DNA of 64,000 nt from Mesorhizobium sp. (GCA_004020315.1 SAQG01000034.1:1-64000), one strand, 5' to 3'; numbered from the stretch's first letter, positions 1-8,864 are shown. A program made the numbers and translations. The notes: generated by a model from the sequence alone, not told the origin.

Positions 1-1
1 C

Positions 2-2173
2 GCCTATCTGGTTGCCTGCCTTCTTGCCTTTTTCCAGCAGCAGCGGCTTTATAAAGAACAGCGCGCCGCGTTCCATCCATTCAACATTGACAAGCCGCTT
101 TGGATTTTTGTGGGCGGCAGCGTGACGAAAACCCTCGCGGCGCGCGACGCCTCTGATATCGTCGAAATTCTCAAGTTTTTGTCGCGCTACGTGGGCGACC
201 CCGCCGGCAGCATCGAGCACATCGACCGCGTGCTTAACAAGGGGCTGATTACAGCCGGAGGGAAGAATCTGTTTGCTGGGCGGTTTGCCTACCTCAATAC
301 CGTTGGCCTTTCCGCTCCGCAGATTTTTGACGAGACCCTGGCGCTTTTGTTCAATGCTGGCGGCGGCGGGGCGCTGCATATCGAGAATCTGAAGAATGCG
401 GCCGGCGAGATCGCTTTACGAGTTGGAGACAACGATCCATTCGGCGTGATCAATGTCGGCGATGACGCAAAGCTCGTTCAGCTTTGCGAAAAAGCGGGCA
501 TACCCGCGGACGATCGTGAATTCGCCGGGTCGCTTTTTCACAGCATCAATACGCCCCAGTCCACCGTCAATCTTCTCATTGGATCCAAGAAGTTTACCGA
601 AGGCTGGAATAGCTGGCGCGTGAGCACGATGGGACTCATGAACGTCGGTCAGACCGAGGGCTCGCAGATCATTCAGCTGTTTGGCCGGGGCGTCCGGCTC
701 AAGGGATTCGGTTCAAGCTTGAAGCGCAGCGGCAAGGCGCAGCTACCCGACGAGATTACCCGGCCAAAGCATATTGGCGTGCTTGAGACCCTCTCCATTT
801 TTGGCATTCATGCAGACTACATGGCGCAGTTCCGCGACTTCCTCGAAGAGGAAGGATTGCCCGTCAACGATGACCGCATGGAGTTCATGCTTCCGATCAT
901 CAAGAACCTTGGAACACAGAAGCTGAAGACAATCCGCCTGAAGAACACGATCAACGGTGTAAGCACCGAGTTCGGCGATGCATTCCGGCGGCTTGGTCCC
1001 ATACCGACCCTCGCGACCCCGGACCACGCCACAGACGAGGCGACCGCGTACCTGCAAAAGAACCAGGTTGTGCTCAACTGGTATCCGAAAATTCAGGCTC
1101 TGAAGTCGGGCGGTGTCGGCGGCGATATCGAGGCGGTGCCAAACAAGGCGCACTTTACGGCAAGGCACATCGCATTTATCGACCTGGATCGGTTGTATTT
1201 TGAATTGCAGAGGTTCAAGGCGGAGCGCGGCTGGTACAATCTCAACTTGACGCAGGCTGGGCTTGCCAGCCTTCTGGCCGATCAAAGTTGGTATCAGCTT
1301 CTGATTCCGGCAGAAGAACTCGTCCCCAGTTCATTCGAGAAGGTTCGGCTGTGGGAGGAGATAGCTCTATCCCTGCTGAAAAAATACACGGAGCGCTACT
1401 ACACTTTCCGGAAGCGCGAATGGGAGCTGCCACACCTTGAATATCAGGAGCTATCGCCGGACGACCCCAATTTCCCGACAGGACGGGATGAGGACGGCGA
1501 AGGGTACTATCGCATCCTTCTGGACAGGTCGCAGGAGGAGATAGTTTCAAAGCTTACGGAGCTGAAGGCGCTGATCGAGGCCGGCGACCTTAAGCCGTGG
1601 GAATTCAGCGGCATGAAGGCCATCTGGTTTGGTCAACACCTGTACGAGCCGCTCTTGTACCTCGACCAGAAAATAGTCGAGGTAAGTCCTGTTCCCCTGA
1701 ATAAGGGCGAACGAATTCTCGTGGACGACGTGAAGGCCTATCACGACGGAGCCACTGAGTTCTTCAAGGACAAGGAACTCTATCTGCTCCGCAATCTCAG
1801 CAAAGGCCGGGGCGTAGGCTTCTTTGAAGCCGGAAACTTTCATCCCGACTTTATTCTGTGGCTGATTGCGGGCGGCCGTCAGCACATCGCGTTCATTGAC
1901 CCGAAGGGCATTCGCAATCTCGGTTTCAACGATCCCAAGATTCAGTTTTTCCAAACGATCAAGGATATCGAGCGGCGCCTCGGCGAGCCTTCGGTAACGC
2001 TCAGCAGCTTCATCATCTCGAACACGCCATCCCACGTGATGCGGCTGCTTTGGGCTGTCGACAAGAGCGCGATGGACGCGCGAAACATCCTGTTCCAGGA
2101 TGAGGATAAAGTGACTTATGTTCAGAACCTTATGCATCGGATTGTGTCGTCTAAGCTTGTCCAGACTCCGTGA
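2..2173 (+). CDS. Type III restriction Res-like DEAD/DEAH helicase with C-terminal nuclease motif (5' partial)
   Basis: The reading frame is open from the left edge, so the true start and the Walker A half of the helicase lie outside the window. What remains is the second helicase lobe and a long C-terminal region. Numbering from the first GTG (base 110), a motif V-like stretch (GSKKFTEGW) lies near residues 158-166 and a motif VI (QLFGRGVRLKG) near 189-199. Near the end, PD at 579-580 followed by DPKG at 597-600 fits a PD-(D/E)XK nuclease core. Res subunits of type III restriction systems and related phage-defence helicases have this order. No methyltransferase partner is visible, so the system type cannot be assigned. 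The C-terminus looks complete and ends just before the IS66 insertion zone. Confidence 0.8.
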   Translation, partial: AYLVACLLAFFQQQRLYKEQRAAFHPFNIDKPLWIFVGGSVTKTLAARDASDIVEILKFLSRYVGDPAGSIEHIDRVLNKGLITAGGKNLFAGRFAYLNTVGLSAPQIFDETLALLFNAGGGGALHIENLKNAAGEIALRVGDNDPFGVINVGDDAKLVQLCEKAGIPADDREFAGSLFHSINTPQSTVNLLIGSKKFTEGWNSWRVSTMGLMNVGQTEGSQIIQLFGRGVRLKGFGSSLKRSGKAQLPDEITRPKHIGVLETLSIFGIHADYMAQFRDFLEEEGLPVNDDRMEFMLPIIKNLGTQKLKTIRLKNTINGVSTEFGDAFRRLGPIPTLATPDHATDEATAYLQKNQVVLNWYPKIQALKSGGVGGDIEAVPNKAHFTARHIAFIDLDRLYFELQRFKAERGWYNLNLTQAGLASLLADQSWYQLLIPAEELVPSSFEKVRLWEEIALSLLKKYTERYYTFRKREWELPHLEYQELSPDDPNFPTGRDEDGEGYYRILLDRSQEEIVSKLTELKALIEAGDLKPWEFSGMKAIWFGQHLYEPLLYLDQKIVEVSPVPLNKGERILVDDVKAYHDGATEFFKDKELYLLRNLSKGRGVGFFEAGNFHPDFILWLIAGGRQHIAFIDPKGIRNLGFNDPKIQFFQTIKDIERRLGEPSVTLSSFIISNTPSHVMRLLWAVDKSAMDARNILFQDEDKVTYVQNLMHRIVSSKLVQTP

Positions 2174-2413
2174 TGCGTTGCGGACGTTTCTGCTGTTGCC
2201 ATGGGCTCAATCCATGACGTCATGACGGCCGAGCGCGCCGCCCCGGTCAACGGCCCGCCCTCACTATCCCGGCATTGCCGGGCCGCTTTGCCGCATTTGC
2301 CTGCGCCCTACGTCCTCGATCAGGAGAGCAGCGTGGATGGAACCGCGTAGATGATCAGCACGCGCCGAAGCACACAGGAATTACGCAGATCGCGAGATCG
2401 AGTGCCAAGGGGC
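2174..2413. other. Intergenic stretch between the Res-like gene and IS66
   Basis: About 240 bases without a convincing gene. A short minus-strand frame crosses the left IS end and stops at base 2355. Joined across the IS insertion, it continues a minus-strand frame seen at about 4958-5100 (reads MAERGTGRYVGSAF, then NRELH, then RPLALDL). This could be a small gene split by the insertion, but I do not recognise the product. Confidence 0.3.
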
Positions 2414-2499
2414 GATGGAGCGTATCCCTCCGGTGAAGGCCGCCTTGCGGGCTGAGGGCGAACGTCGGAAGTCCTAGGGATAATCCTAGGAGTAGCCCT

Positions 2500-2904
2500 A
2501 TGACGATGTCGCGGGTGGAGGTGATCACGTCGGTCGAGAGACGCCGCCGCTGGTCGCGTGAGGAGAAGGAGCGCCTGGTCGCGGCGTCGCTTGAGCCTGG
2601 CGTGTCGGTGTCGGAAGTCGCGCGATCGGCGGGCATTCACGTCAGCCAGCTCTTCCGATGGCGCAAGGAGCTGTGCGATCGGGTCGATGCCGGTTCATCG
2701 CAATTGGTCCCGATCGAGATCGTTCCTGCTGCTGCCATGCCGCCCGCCGTTGAGGCGCCGGCGCCATCGGCGCCTCCTGGCCGACGTCGCCGCAAGAGCG
2801 GCATCATCGAGATCGAGCTTGGCGGCGGGCGCCGTATCCGCGTCGATCGCGACGTGGATGCCGAGGCGCTGCGGCGCGTGCTGGACGCGCTCAGGTCGCG
2901 ATGA
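2500..2904 (+). CDS. tnpA: IS66 accessory protein TnpA (helix-turn-helix)
   Basis: A 134-residue protein opening with the typical IS66 OrfA region (VERRRRWSREEKERLVAASL) followed by a helix-turn-helix (SEVARSAGIHVSQLFRWRKEL, roughly residues 33-53). An Ala/Pro-rich linker and a short basic/acidic C-terminal module follow. OrfA of IS66 is required for transposition and is thought to bind DNA. The gene overlaps tnpB by 4 bases (ATGA), which points to translational coupling. The length is normal for the family and no disruption is seen. Confidence 0.93.
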   Translation: MTMSRVEVITSVERRRRWSREEKERLVAASLEPGVSVSEVARSAGIHVSQLFRWRKELCDRVDAGSSQLVPIEIVPAAAMPPAVEAPAPSAPPGRRRRKSGIIEIELGGGRRIRVDRDVDAEALRRVLDALRSR

Positions 2905-3248
2905 TCCCGGTTCCGAGCGGCGTGCGGGTGTGGCTGGCGACCGGTCACACCGACATGAGGAAGGGCTTTCCGGGCCTGGCGCTGGTGGTGCAGGAGACGC
3001 TGAAGCGTGATCCGCACAATGGTCACCTGTTCGTCTTCCGCGGCCGCCGCGGCGATCTGATCAAGGTTCTGTGGCACGACGGCCAGGGCGCCTGCCTGTT
3101 CTCGAAGAAGCTCGAGCGCGGCCGCTTCATCTGGCCGTCGCCGGCCGACGGCGCGGTCACGATCACGCCGGCCCAGCTCGGCTATCTGCTCGAAGGCATT
3201 GACTGGCGCATGCCGCAAAAGACCTGGCGGCCGACGGCGACCGGTTGA
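2901..3248 (+). CDS. tnpB: IS66 accessory protein TnpB
   Basis: A 115-residue protein of the IS66 Orf2 (TnpB) family. It has the characteristic GVRVWLATGHTDMRKGFPGL start, a central HLFVFRGRRGDLIKVLWHDG and the terminal GIDWRMPQKTW. It is needed with TnpA and TnpC for transposition, though its biochemical role is not well defined. It overlaps tnpA by 4 bases and is followed after about 40 bases by tnpC. Length and motifs look intact. Confidence 0.95.
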   Translation: MIPVPSGVRVWLATGHTDMRKGFPGLALVVQETLKRDPHNGHLFVFRGRRGDLIKVLWHDGQGACLFSKKLERGRFIWPSPADGAVTITPAQLGYLLEGIDWRMPQKTWRPTATG

Positions 3249-3290
3249 CGATTTTGACCTTGCACATGGCGGTGGATGTGATTCCATCGC

Positions 3291-4925
3291 TTGGTGTCCG
3301 CCGCTGAATCGCTCCCTTCCGACCTCGCCGCCGCCCACGCTATGATCCTCGCGGAGCGCGCCGCGCGCATCGAGGCCGAAGCGCTTGCCGCCCGCGCCGC
3401 GGCGGTCAACTCCGGGACGGAGGCGCTGATTGCACGACTGAAGCTGGAGATCGAGAAGCTCAGGCGCGAGCTCTACGGCAGCCGCTCGGAGCGCAAGGCC
3501 AGGCTGCTCGAGCAGATGGAGCTTCAGCTCGAAGATCTGGAGGCGAACGCAACCGAAGCCGAACTGGCGGCGGAGCACGCGTCGCGTGCCACGACGGTGA
3601 AGTCGTTCGAGCGTCGTCGTCCATCGCGCAAGCCGTTCCCTGAGCATCTGCCGCGCGAGCGCGTCGTGATCGCTGCTCCCGAGAGCTGTCCCTGCTGCGG
3701 CTCGACCAGGCTGTCGAAGCTGGGCGAGAACGTCACCGAGACGCTGGAGGTGATCCCGCGCCAGTGGAAGGTGATCCAGACGGTGCGCGAGAAGTTCTCG
3801 TGCCGGCAGTGCGAGGCGATCAGCCAGCCGCCAGCGCCGTTTCACGTCACGCCGCGCGGCTTCGCCGGCCCGAACCTGCTTGCCATGGTGCTGTTCGAGA
3901 AGTTCGGCCAGCACCAGCCGCTGAACCGGCAGAGTGAGCGCTATGCCCGCGAGGGCGTCGATCTGAGCCTGTCGACGCTGGCCGATCAGGTCGGCGCGTG
4001 CGCGGCGGTGCTGCGTCCGCTGCATGCCCTGATCGAGGACCATGTGCTGAAGGCAGAGCGGCTTCACGGCGACGACACCACGGTGCCGATCCTGGCGAAG
4101 GGCAAGACCGACACCGGCCGGGCCTGGGTCTATGTCCGCGACGATCGCCCCTTCGGCGGGGCATCACCACCGGCAGCCCTGTTCTACACATCGCGCGACC
4201 GGTCGGGCGATCATCCCGAGCGGCACCTGAGGCAGTTCACCGGCATTCTGCAGGCCGATGCCTATGCCGGCTACAACCGGCTCTACCTCCCCGACCGCAA
4301 GCCCGGACCGGTGACGGAAGCGCTCTGCTGGAGCCATGCCAGGCGCAAGTTCTTCGTGCTCGCCGACATCGCCGCCAATGCGCGTCGGGGGAAGACCGCG
4401 CCGCCGATCTCGCCGATCGCCTTCGAGGCCGTCAAACGTATCGATCTCCTGTTCGACATCGAGCGCGATATCAATGGACTGGCCGCCGAACAGCGCCTCG
4501 CCGTCAGAACCGAAAGGAGCGCACCGCTCGTCGCCGAACTGGAAGAGTGGATGCGTGGCGAGCGCGCCAAACTCTCGCGTCACGCGCCGGTCGCCCAGGC
4601 GATCGACTACATGCTCAAGCGCTGGGAAGGGTTCAGCCGTTTCCTCGCAGACGGGCGCATCTGCCTGACCAACAATGCGGCCGAACGAGCGCTGCGCGGC
4701 TTGGCTCTCGGCAGAAAGTCCTGGCTCTTCGCCGGCTCCGAACGGGGCGCCGATCGCGCGGCGGTCATGTATACGCTGATTGCAAGTGCCCGGCTCAATG
4801 ATGTCGACCCGCAGGCCTGGCTCGCCGACGTGCTCGCCCGCATCGCCGACACGCCGCAAAGCCGGCTGGCCGATCTCCTGCCGTGGAACGGGCGCCGATC
4901 CACCGTCACCGCAAAAGCAGCTTGA
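3291..4925 (+). CDS. tnpC: IS66 transposase TnpC (DDE)
   Basis: This 544-residue protein is the IS66 transposase. It has a coiled-coil N-terminus (LKLEIEKLRRELYGSRSERK), a zinc-ribbon-like CPCCGS...CRQCE segment near residues 125-165, and the DDE core. The acidic residues I can place are HGDDTTVP, LQADAYAGYN and NNAAERALR. The first usable starts are TTG at 3291 and GTG at 3294, and neither has a strong ribosome site, as expected for coupling to tnpB. The stop lies 24 bases inside the right end of the element. No frameshift is seen, so the transposase is probably functional. Confidence 0.95.
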   Translation: MVSAAESLPSDLAAAHAMILAERAARIEAEALAARAAAVNSGTEALIARLKLEIEKLRRELYGSRSERKARLLEQMELQLEDLEANATEAELAAEHASRATTVKSFERRRPSRKPFPEHLPRERVVIAAPESCPCCGSTRLSKLGENVTETLEVIPRQWKVIQTVREKFSCRQCEAISQPPAPFHVTPRGFAGPNLLAMVLFEKFGQHQPLNRQSERYAREGVDLSLSTLADQVGACAAVLRPLHALIEDHVLKAERLHGDDTTVPILAKGKTDTGRAWVYVRDDRPFGGASPPAALFYTSRDRSGDHPERHLRQFTGILQADAYAGYNRLYLPDRKPGPVTEALCWSHARRKFFVLADIAANARRGKTAPPISPIAFEAVKRIDLLFDIERDINGLAAEQRLAVRTERSAPLVAELEEWMRGERAKLSRHAPVAQAIDYMLKRWEGFSRFLADGRICLTNNAAERALRGLALGRKSWLFAGSERGADRAAVMYTLIASARLNDVDPQAWLADVLARIADTPQSRLADLLPWNGRRSTVTAKAA

Positions 4926-4957
4926 CTGCGGCCCTCACCGGACGGTTACGATGGAGC

Positions 4958-5226
4958 TCGCGGTTCAGGGTGATGAAGGCGCTGCCGACATAGCGGCCAG
5001 TGCCACGCTCGGCCATAAGGGCAAAAGCCGGCTTGCTGCACGAATGGCAGACGAAGAACCATTTTCGACAAGGGAGCACACAATGCCGTGCCGACCACGG
5101 CGACCGAACCTAAACGTCTGGCACCGATCCGCGAGGGGTGACGGAGTTCGTTACATTTGGGAATATCTGGACTTACTGCCTGGATTGTGAATTCCTGCCA
5201 AAGAGTGAACTGGCGGGAGTACGGGA
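4958..5226. other. Intergenic stretch right of IS66
   Basis: No confident gene. On the minus strand a frame reading SKPAFALMAERGTGRYVGSAF runs towards the IS and rejoins a frame on the far side of the element if the IS and one target copy are removed. The weak site GGGAG just before the GTG at 5227 probably serves tcmP. Confidence 0.3.
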
Positions 5227-6144
5227 GTGTCCGACACTGTCGAGCATGAATTTGGCGGCCAACATACTGACATCAAGCTAGAGATCGTCGAGAAATATCT
5301 TAAGCGATACTCGGCAGCTCTCCACACATGGTGCGACCAGGTTTGGTACATCGACGCGTTCGCCGGCACTGGCCGGCGCACGGTTAGGGTGAAAGCTCGC
5401 GAAGGAGATTTATTTGAAGAGCCGGTACCTGAGCAAGTTGAGCACAGGCGTGGTTCGGCCAAAATTGCTATCGATATCGAGCCGCCTTTTGATCGATTGG
5501 TGTTCATGGACGTCAAGCCAAAGCATGTTGCTGCGCTGGAAGCACTCAAGGCAGAGAACCCAGGCCGCGATATTGACGTGCTTGAAGGCGATGCAAACAA
5601 ACTCATTAAGAGCGAAATTGCATGGGAAGGCTGGCGAAAAACGCGTGCCGTGATGTTCCTAGACCCTTATGGGATGGAGGTCGAATGGGACACTTTGAGA
5701 AGAATCGCAGAAACAAAAGCTATAGACGTGTGGTATTTGTTCCCGCTCTCCGGCTTGTACAGGCAAGCTGCGCGCGATTTGGCCAAGATAGACGGCGCCA
5801 AGGAACGAGCGATATCGCGCATGCTTGGGACCGATGAATGGAAGCAGGAGCTATATTCAGATGCACCCAGCGCGGCAAACCTCCTATTTGATATGGAGCC
5901 GGTCGATGTCCGGCAGAGGAATGCCGACGTCGCGGGGTTGGAGCAATACGTCAAAAAGCGTCTGAAGACCATTTTCGCGGAAGTGTTGGATCCGTTCCCT
6001 CTGCCATCAATTGAGCGGCCTCAGAAGTTTTCTCTATTCTGCGCCATCTCAAATCCATCTAAAAGGGCCATCAGCCTTGCGCAGTCTTTCGGTGGATCGA
6101 TAGTCAAATCGATGCCGGCATCTCATCATAGAATCGGCCGTTGA
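5227..6144 (+). CDS. tcmP: Three-Cys-motif partner protein TcmP
   Basis: This 305-residue protein matches the TcmP family. Near the N-terminus it has KLEIVEKYLKRYSAAL then VWYIDAFAGTGRR, a Rossmann-like glycine turn. VFMDVKP and VMFLDPYGMEVEW follow, with WYLFPLSGLYRQ further on. The fold resembles an AdoMet-dependent methyltransferase. TcmP is known mainly for its pairing with a three-cysteine DUF5131 (Gp37/Gp68-like) protein, and exactly that gene lies convergent here, overlapping its 3' end by 41 bases. The GTG start is supported by GGGAG upstream. The activity is unproven in the family. A role in defence or nucleic-acid modification is an inference from context. Confidence 0.85.
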   Translation: MSDTVEHEFGGQHTDIKLEIVEKYLKRYSAALHTWCDQVWYIDAFAGTGRRTVRVKAREGDLFEEPVPEQVEHRRGSAKIAIDIEPPFDRLVFMDVKPKHVAALEALKAENPGRDIDVLEGDANKLIKSEIAWEGWRKTRAVMFLDPYGMEVEWDTLRRIAETKAIDVWYLFPLSGLYRQAARDLAKIDGAKERAISRMLGTDEWKQELYSDAPSAANLLFDMEPVDVRQRNADVAGLEQYVKKRLKTIFAEVLDPFPLPSIERPQKFSLFCAISNPSKRAISLAQSFGGSIVKSMPASHHRIGR

Positions 6145-6847
6145 GCTCCCGGCCGGCCGCCTTCTTGTTCCGGCCGCCCCACTGCTTGAAGAAGAAGGCA
6201 GTGCCGGCGCGGCGACACATACGCTCAATTTCGCCAACCCAACTTGGGTCCATATACCGGGCTTTTGGCCCGCTCTCGCCGCCGACGATCGCCCAGTGAA
6301 TCCCGGTTAGGTCAGAACCAGCGACCGAGCCGATCAGCGGCTCAAAAGAGACGAAGCGGACCGTCGCAGGAACTTGGCGCAACTCGTCCAACCGATGGAG
6401 AACGCGGTCATCCTCGACGCTGCACCCCAGCCAGACGTTCGGTAGCTTCCGCAGCAATGGAACGATCTCGACGATCCGATCCGGCCGCTTGGTGAGAATC
6501 TGGTACGTATGCTGAGGCGTGGCCTCCATCACCTTCCAGACGTCGGCGATGAAGTCGGCCGGCACATCGGCGTGGAAGAGATCGGACATCGAGTTCACGA
6601 AAACGCGCCGCGGCTTTGACCACATAACCGGGAGCGATAGAGACTTCCGGTCAAGAAAGAGTTTCCCGGTCCACTTCGCTCGCCCGCCGCTTTTGCGCGT
6701 AAGGCCAGCATACTTTTCCATCCCCATTGCCTCAAGCCGCGCCGCCATACGCATGGCGTAGCAGTTTGTGCACCCTGAAGTCAGGATTGTACATCCCGCG
6801 ACCGGGTTCCACGTCGCGTCGGTCCATTCGATCGAGGTCTCAGCCAT
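6104..6847 (-). CDS. DUF5131 (phage Gp37/Gp68-like) three-cysteine protein
   Basis: A 247-residue protein that begins ETSIEWTDATWNPVAGC and carries three cysteines at residues 19, 26 and 29 (C-x6-C-x2-C), resembling an iron-sulphur cluster motif of radical-SAM type. Family-typical blocks follow: VFVNSMSDLFHADVP, QILTKRPDR, WLGCSVED, RFVSFEPLIG, IVGGESGPKAR and FFFKQWGG. It is the expected partner of TcmP. A clear AGGAG ribosome site lies 8 bases before the ATG. The two genes converge and overlap at their 3' ends, so they are not cotranscribed and may interfere antisense with each other. The function is unknown. Confidence 0.87.
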   Translation of the reverse strand: MAETSIEWTDATWNPVAGCTILTSGCTNCYAMRMAARLEAMGMEKYAGLTRKSGGRAKWTGKLFLDRKSLSLPVMWSKPRRVFVNSMSDLFHADVPADFIADVWKVMEATPQHTYQILTKRPDRIVEIVPLLRKLPNVWLGCSVEDDRVLHRLDELRQVPATVRFVSFEPLIGSVAGSDLTGIHWAIVGGESGPKARYMDPSWVGEIERMCRRAGTAFFFKQWGGRNKKAAGRELNGRFYDEMPASI

Positions 6848-7643
6848 AGGACGATTCTCCTACCGTTCGCTCCAGTTTTAATATGAGGAGACCCGTGAAG
6901 CTACGGTAAAGAGGCCGACCTTAGCCATTTTCGGGACTCCTATAATACCGAACCACTAGATTTGCCGTTGCATGAGTAAGCGTTTCTGTCGCCGCGTCCC
7001 GGCTCGAGTTCATTCCCCCGCTAGTCCCGACCCTAGTGGATCCGCCGCCTGAGGGCGTCACGAGGTCAAGTTCGACGGCTATCGCGCTCAGGTTATCGTT
7101 CAGGACGGAACGGCGCGCGTCGATAGCCGGCGACAACGAACTGTCAGCGCTATTGGCATCTAGTCTTGAGCCAGATGCCGTCCGGAGCGGTAACGGCTTT
7201 CGCGCCGCATCGAAACTGCCCTCCAGTCCGAGAAAGCAGGCATGCTCGACGATCAGGCTTTATGATACCTTCTGCTGCCGAACTTGTCGTTGGCCCTGCC
7301 TCTAGCAGCGGGACCTTTCTTGGAGCTGCAGCATGATCTAAGCAGGCCTTGGCGTCGGAAAATCCACAACGCCGGCCCAAATGGGTGGTCTTTTGGCGCA
7401 TGGCCAAATAGAGTCGCTCTTTAAATTAATGAGCTAGGCCCGCAAGCTAAGCGCATTGAGGTATACCCAAAACGGCCATCGAGGGGCGTTTTATGACCGA
7501 CCACGGTGAGCTCGGCGAGACCGGCAATCGCCGGGTTTAAACCGCTAAACGAAAGCATCCCTAAATACGGGACGCTGACCGTTGTTGCCGACGCGACCGG
7601 AAATCCTGAAAATAGGGCGTCGCCACCCTTTGGGCGTTGCCAC
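6848..7643. other. Intergenic region with gene remnants
   Basis: About 800 bases without an intact gene. A TATAAT-like sequence near 6950 could serve the DUF5131 gene, which is read leftwards. A DNA-ligase-D remnant lies at about 7033-7138 and is listed separately. The rest shows only short frames without recognisable similarity. A frame from a GTG at 7506 runs into the CoiA-like gene, but it lacks family similarity before base 7644. Confidence 0.4.
7033..7138 (+). pseudogene. Remnant of an ATP-dependent DNA ligase (LigD-type)
   Basis: In one frame the segment reads HEVKFDGYRAQVIVQDG, the nucleotidyl-transfer motif (K-x-DG) of LigD-type ATP-dependent ligases used in bacterial end joining. 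The preceding DPPPEG, also typical of this position, is in a different frame, so a small deletion separates them. Nothing beyond about 35 codons is left. This is a scar, not a gene. Confidence 0.6.
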
Positions 7644-8864
7644 ATGACCGAAATCACACTCCGTGACCTGTACTACTGCACAAGTGCGGGCTTCATCCGT
7701 GTCGCAGAAAGCAAGACAGACGGTTCGCGGGTCCATATCGACGACGTCGTGTCAGGCCTCACCTGCCAATGCATGTGCCCTGGATGCGGTCGGGACATGG
7801 TCGCCAGAAAGGGCGAGCAAAGGGCGCACGTATTCGCTCACCGGGCTCACCAGGCCGATAACTGCAGATCACCTGGTGAAACTGCCCTGCACAAGTTTGC
7901 AAAGATGGTACTCCGCGACCGGCTGCGACTGAAACTACCAGCCATCGCAATGACGGACCAGAACGGCGTGCTGGAAGTCTTCAAGGAAGCCGTTTTCGAT
8001 TTCGACGAAGCGGCTCTTGAGAAAAGGGCGGGCGAAGTCGTTCCTGACGTCATCTGCCGCCGCGGTGGCCGCGACCTTCACGTGGAATTCCTTGTGACGC
8101 ATGCTTGCGACCCGACGAAGCTTGCCAAGCTCAATGCCATGGATGTCGGCGTACTTGAAATCGATCTCAGAAGATACCGAAACGAGCCGCTGAAGCACCT
8201 CGATGAAGCGATTCTCTTCAAGGCGCCCAGGAAGTGGCTTCAGACGCGCATGTTCGACAAGGGCACGCGGATGATGGAGGAGCGAAAAAACGCGATCGAA
8301 CGCGAGAAGGACGGTGAAGCAAGAGCGCTGTGGCAAATCTATGTTGAGCGGCCGGCGGAAAGCCAATTCCCGCTCGGGCCATGGCAAGAAAAGGCAAACG
8401 AATACGGGCTCCGCAAAGCGGTCTCTGGTGGTGGTCAACACAAGACATGCTTCGAAGTTCGTGACGCCGAGTGGAAGTCGTTTGTCCTGCTCGAGATCGC
8501 CTGTCGAAGAGGCCCTTGGCCTTTCGACGCCTTCATGGCTATGTGCAGCAAAGAATGGGTGCACCAGGCATTCGTCTTCCGGGACAACGACTTGGCGTCC
8601 AGAATGCGAAAGCTGGAACGCGCTTACCGCTCTCCGTATGAACGATATTCGGATTTCTTGAAAGACATGACAAAGGCAGGATTGTTGGGACAAGCGGGAT
8701 CAGGAATACGTGGGTCAATGCTCCTATGGGGAATTGTCGACAAAACGGCGCGCGAAGCGCACTTGCCTGACATAGGGCGGGCAGTTGTGGAACAGCGCAT
8801 CGCCGATGACCGCGCGAATTCGCTTTTCAGGCGTCCATCGGTCGCCTCCTTCGGCGAGGACTGA
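7644..8864 (+). CDS. CoiA-like protein: zinc-finger plus PD-(D/E)XK nuclease
   Basis: This 406-residue protein resembles the competence-protein CoiA-like family. Residues roughly 30-75 have a CxxCG zinc element (CPGCGRDMVARKG) with HVFAHR and CRSPGETALHKFAK, as in CoiA N-termini. A nuclease-like core follows (EAVFDFDEAALEKR, VVPDVICRRGG, LHVEFLVTH), giving the PD...E-x-L pattern of PD-(D/E)XK enzymes. I chose the ATG at 7644 because similarity begins at MTEITLRDLYYC. A GTG at 7506 is in frame but adds unrelated sequence. It stands alone, and a DNA-processing or defence role is inferred from the domains only. Confidence 0.75.
   Translation: MTEITLRDLYYCTSAGFIRVAESKTDGSRVHIDDVVSGLTCQCMCPGCGRDMVARKGEQRAHVFAHRAHQADNCRSPGETALHKFAKMVLRDRLRLKLPAIAMTDQNGVLEVFKEAVFDFDEAALEKRAGEVVPDVICRRGGRDLHVEFLVTHACDPTKLAKLNAMDVGVLEIDLRRYRNEPLKHLDEAILFKAPRKWLQTRMFDKGTRMMEERKNAIEREKDGEARALWQIYVERPAESQFPLGPWQEKANEYGLRKAVSGGGQHKTCFEVRDAEWKSFVLLEIACRRGPWPFDAFMAMCSKEWVHQAFVFRDNDLASRMRKLERAYRSPYERYSDFLKDMTKAGLLGQAGSGIRGSMLLWGIVDKTAREAHLPDIGRAVVEQRIADDRANSLFRRPSVASFGED

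Larger units (their letters stand above)
2422..4949 (+). mobile_element. Complete IS66-family insertion sequence
   Basis: The left end (GTATCCCTCCGGTGAAGGCC) is a near-match to the reverse complement of the right end (GTAACCGTCCGGTGAGGGCC), giving imperfect terminal inverted repeats. The element is flanked by an exact 8-bp direct repeat GATGGAGC at 2414-2421 and 4950-4957, the target duplication length expected for IS66. It carries the canonical three genes tnpA, tnpB and tnpC in order with overlapping or close junctions, all intact. The perfect duplication and intact genes suggest a recent insertion and a possibly active element. Confidence 0.93.

Noticed and set aside
2637..4067. A 476-codon minus-strand frame across tnpA-tnpC
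   Set aside because: The plus strand is an unambiguous IS66 gene set. The minus frame has no recognisable domain.
5077..5109. Partial similarity to 11780-11810 (ACACAATGCCGTGC then GCGACCGAAC)
   Set aside because: The match is short and gapped, and 14-mers of this kind recur by chance in a window this size. Not enough to call a repeat or attachment site.
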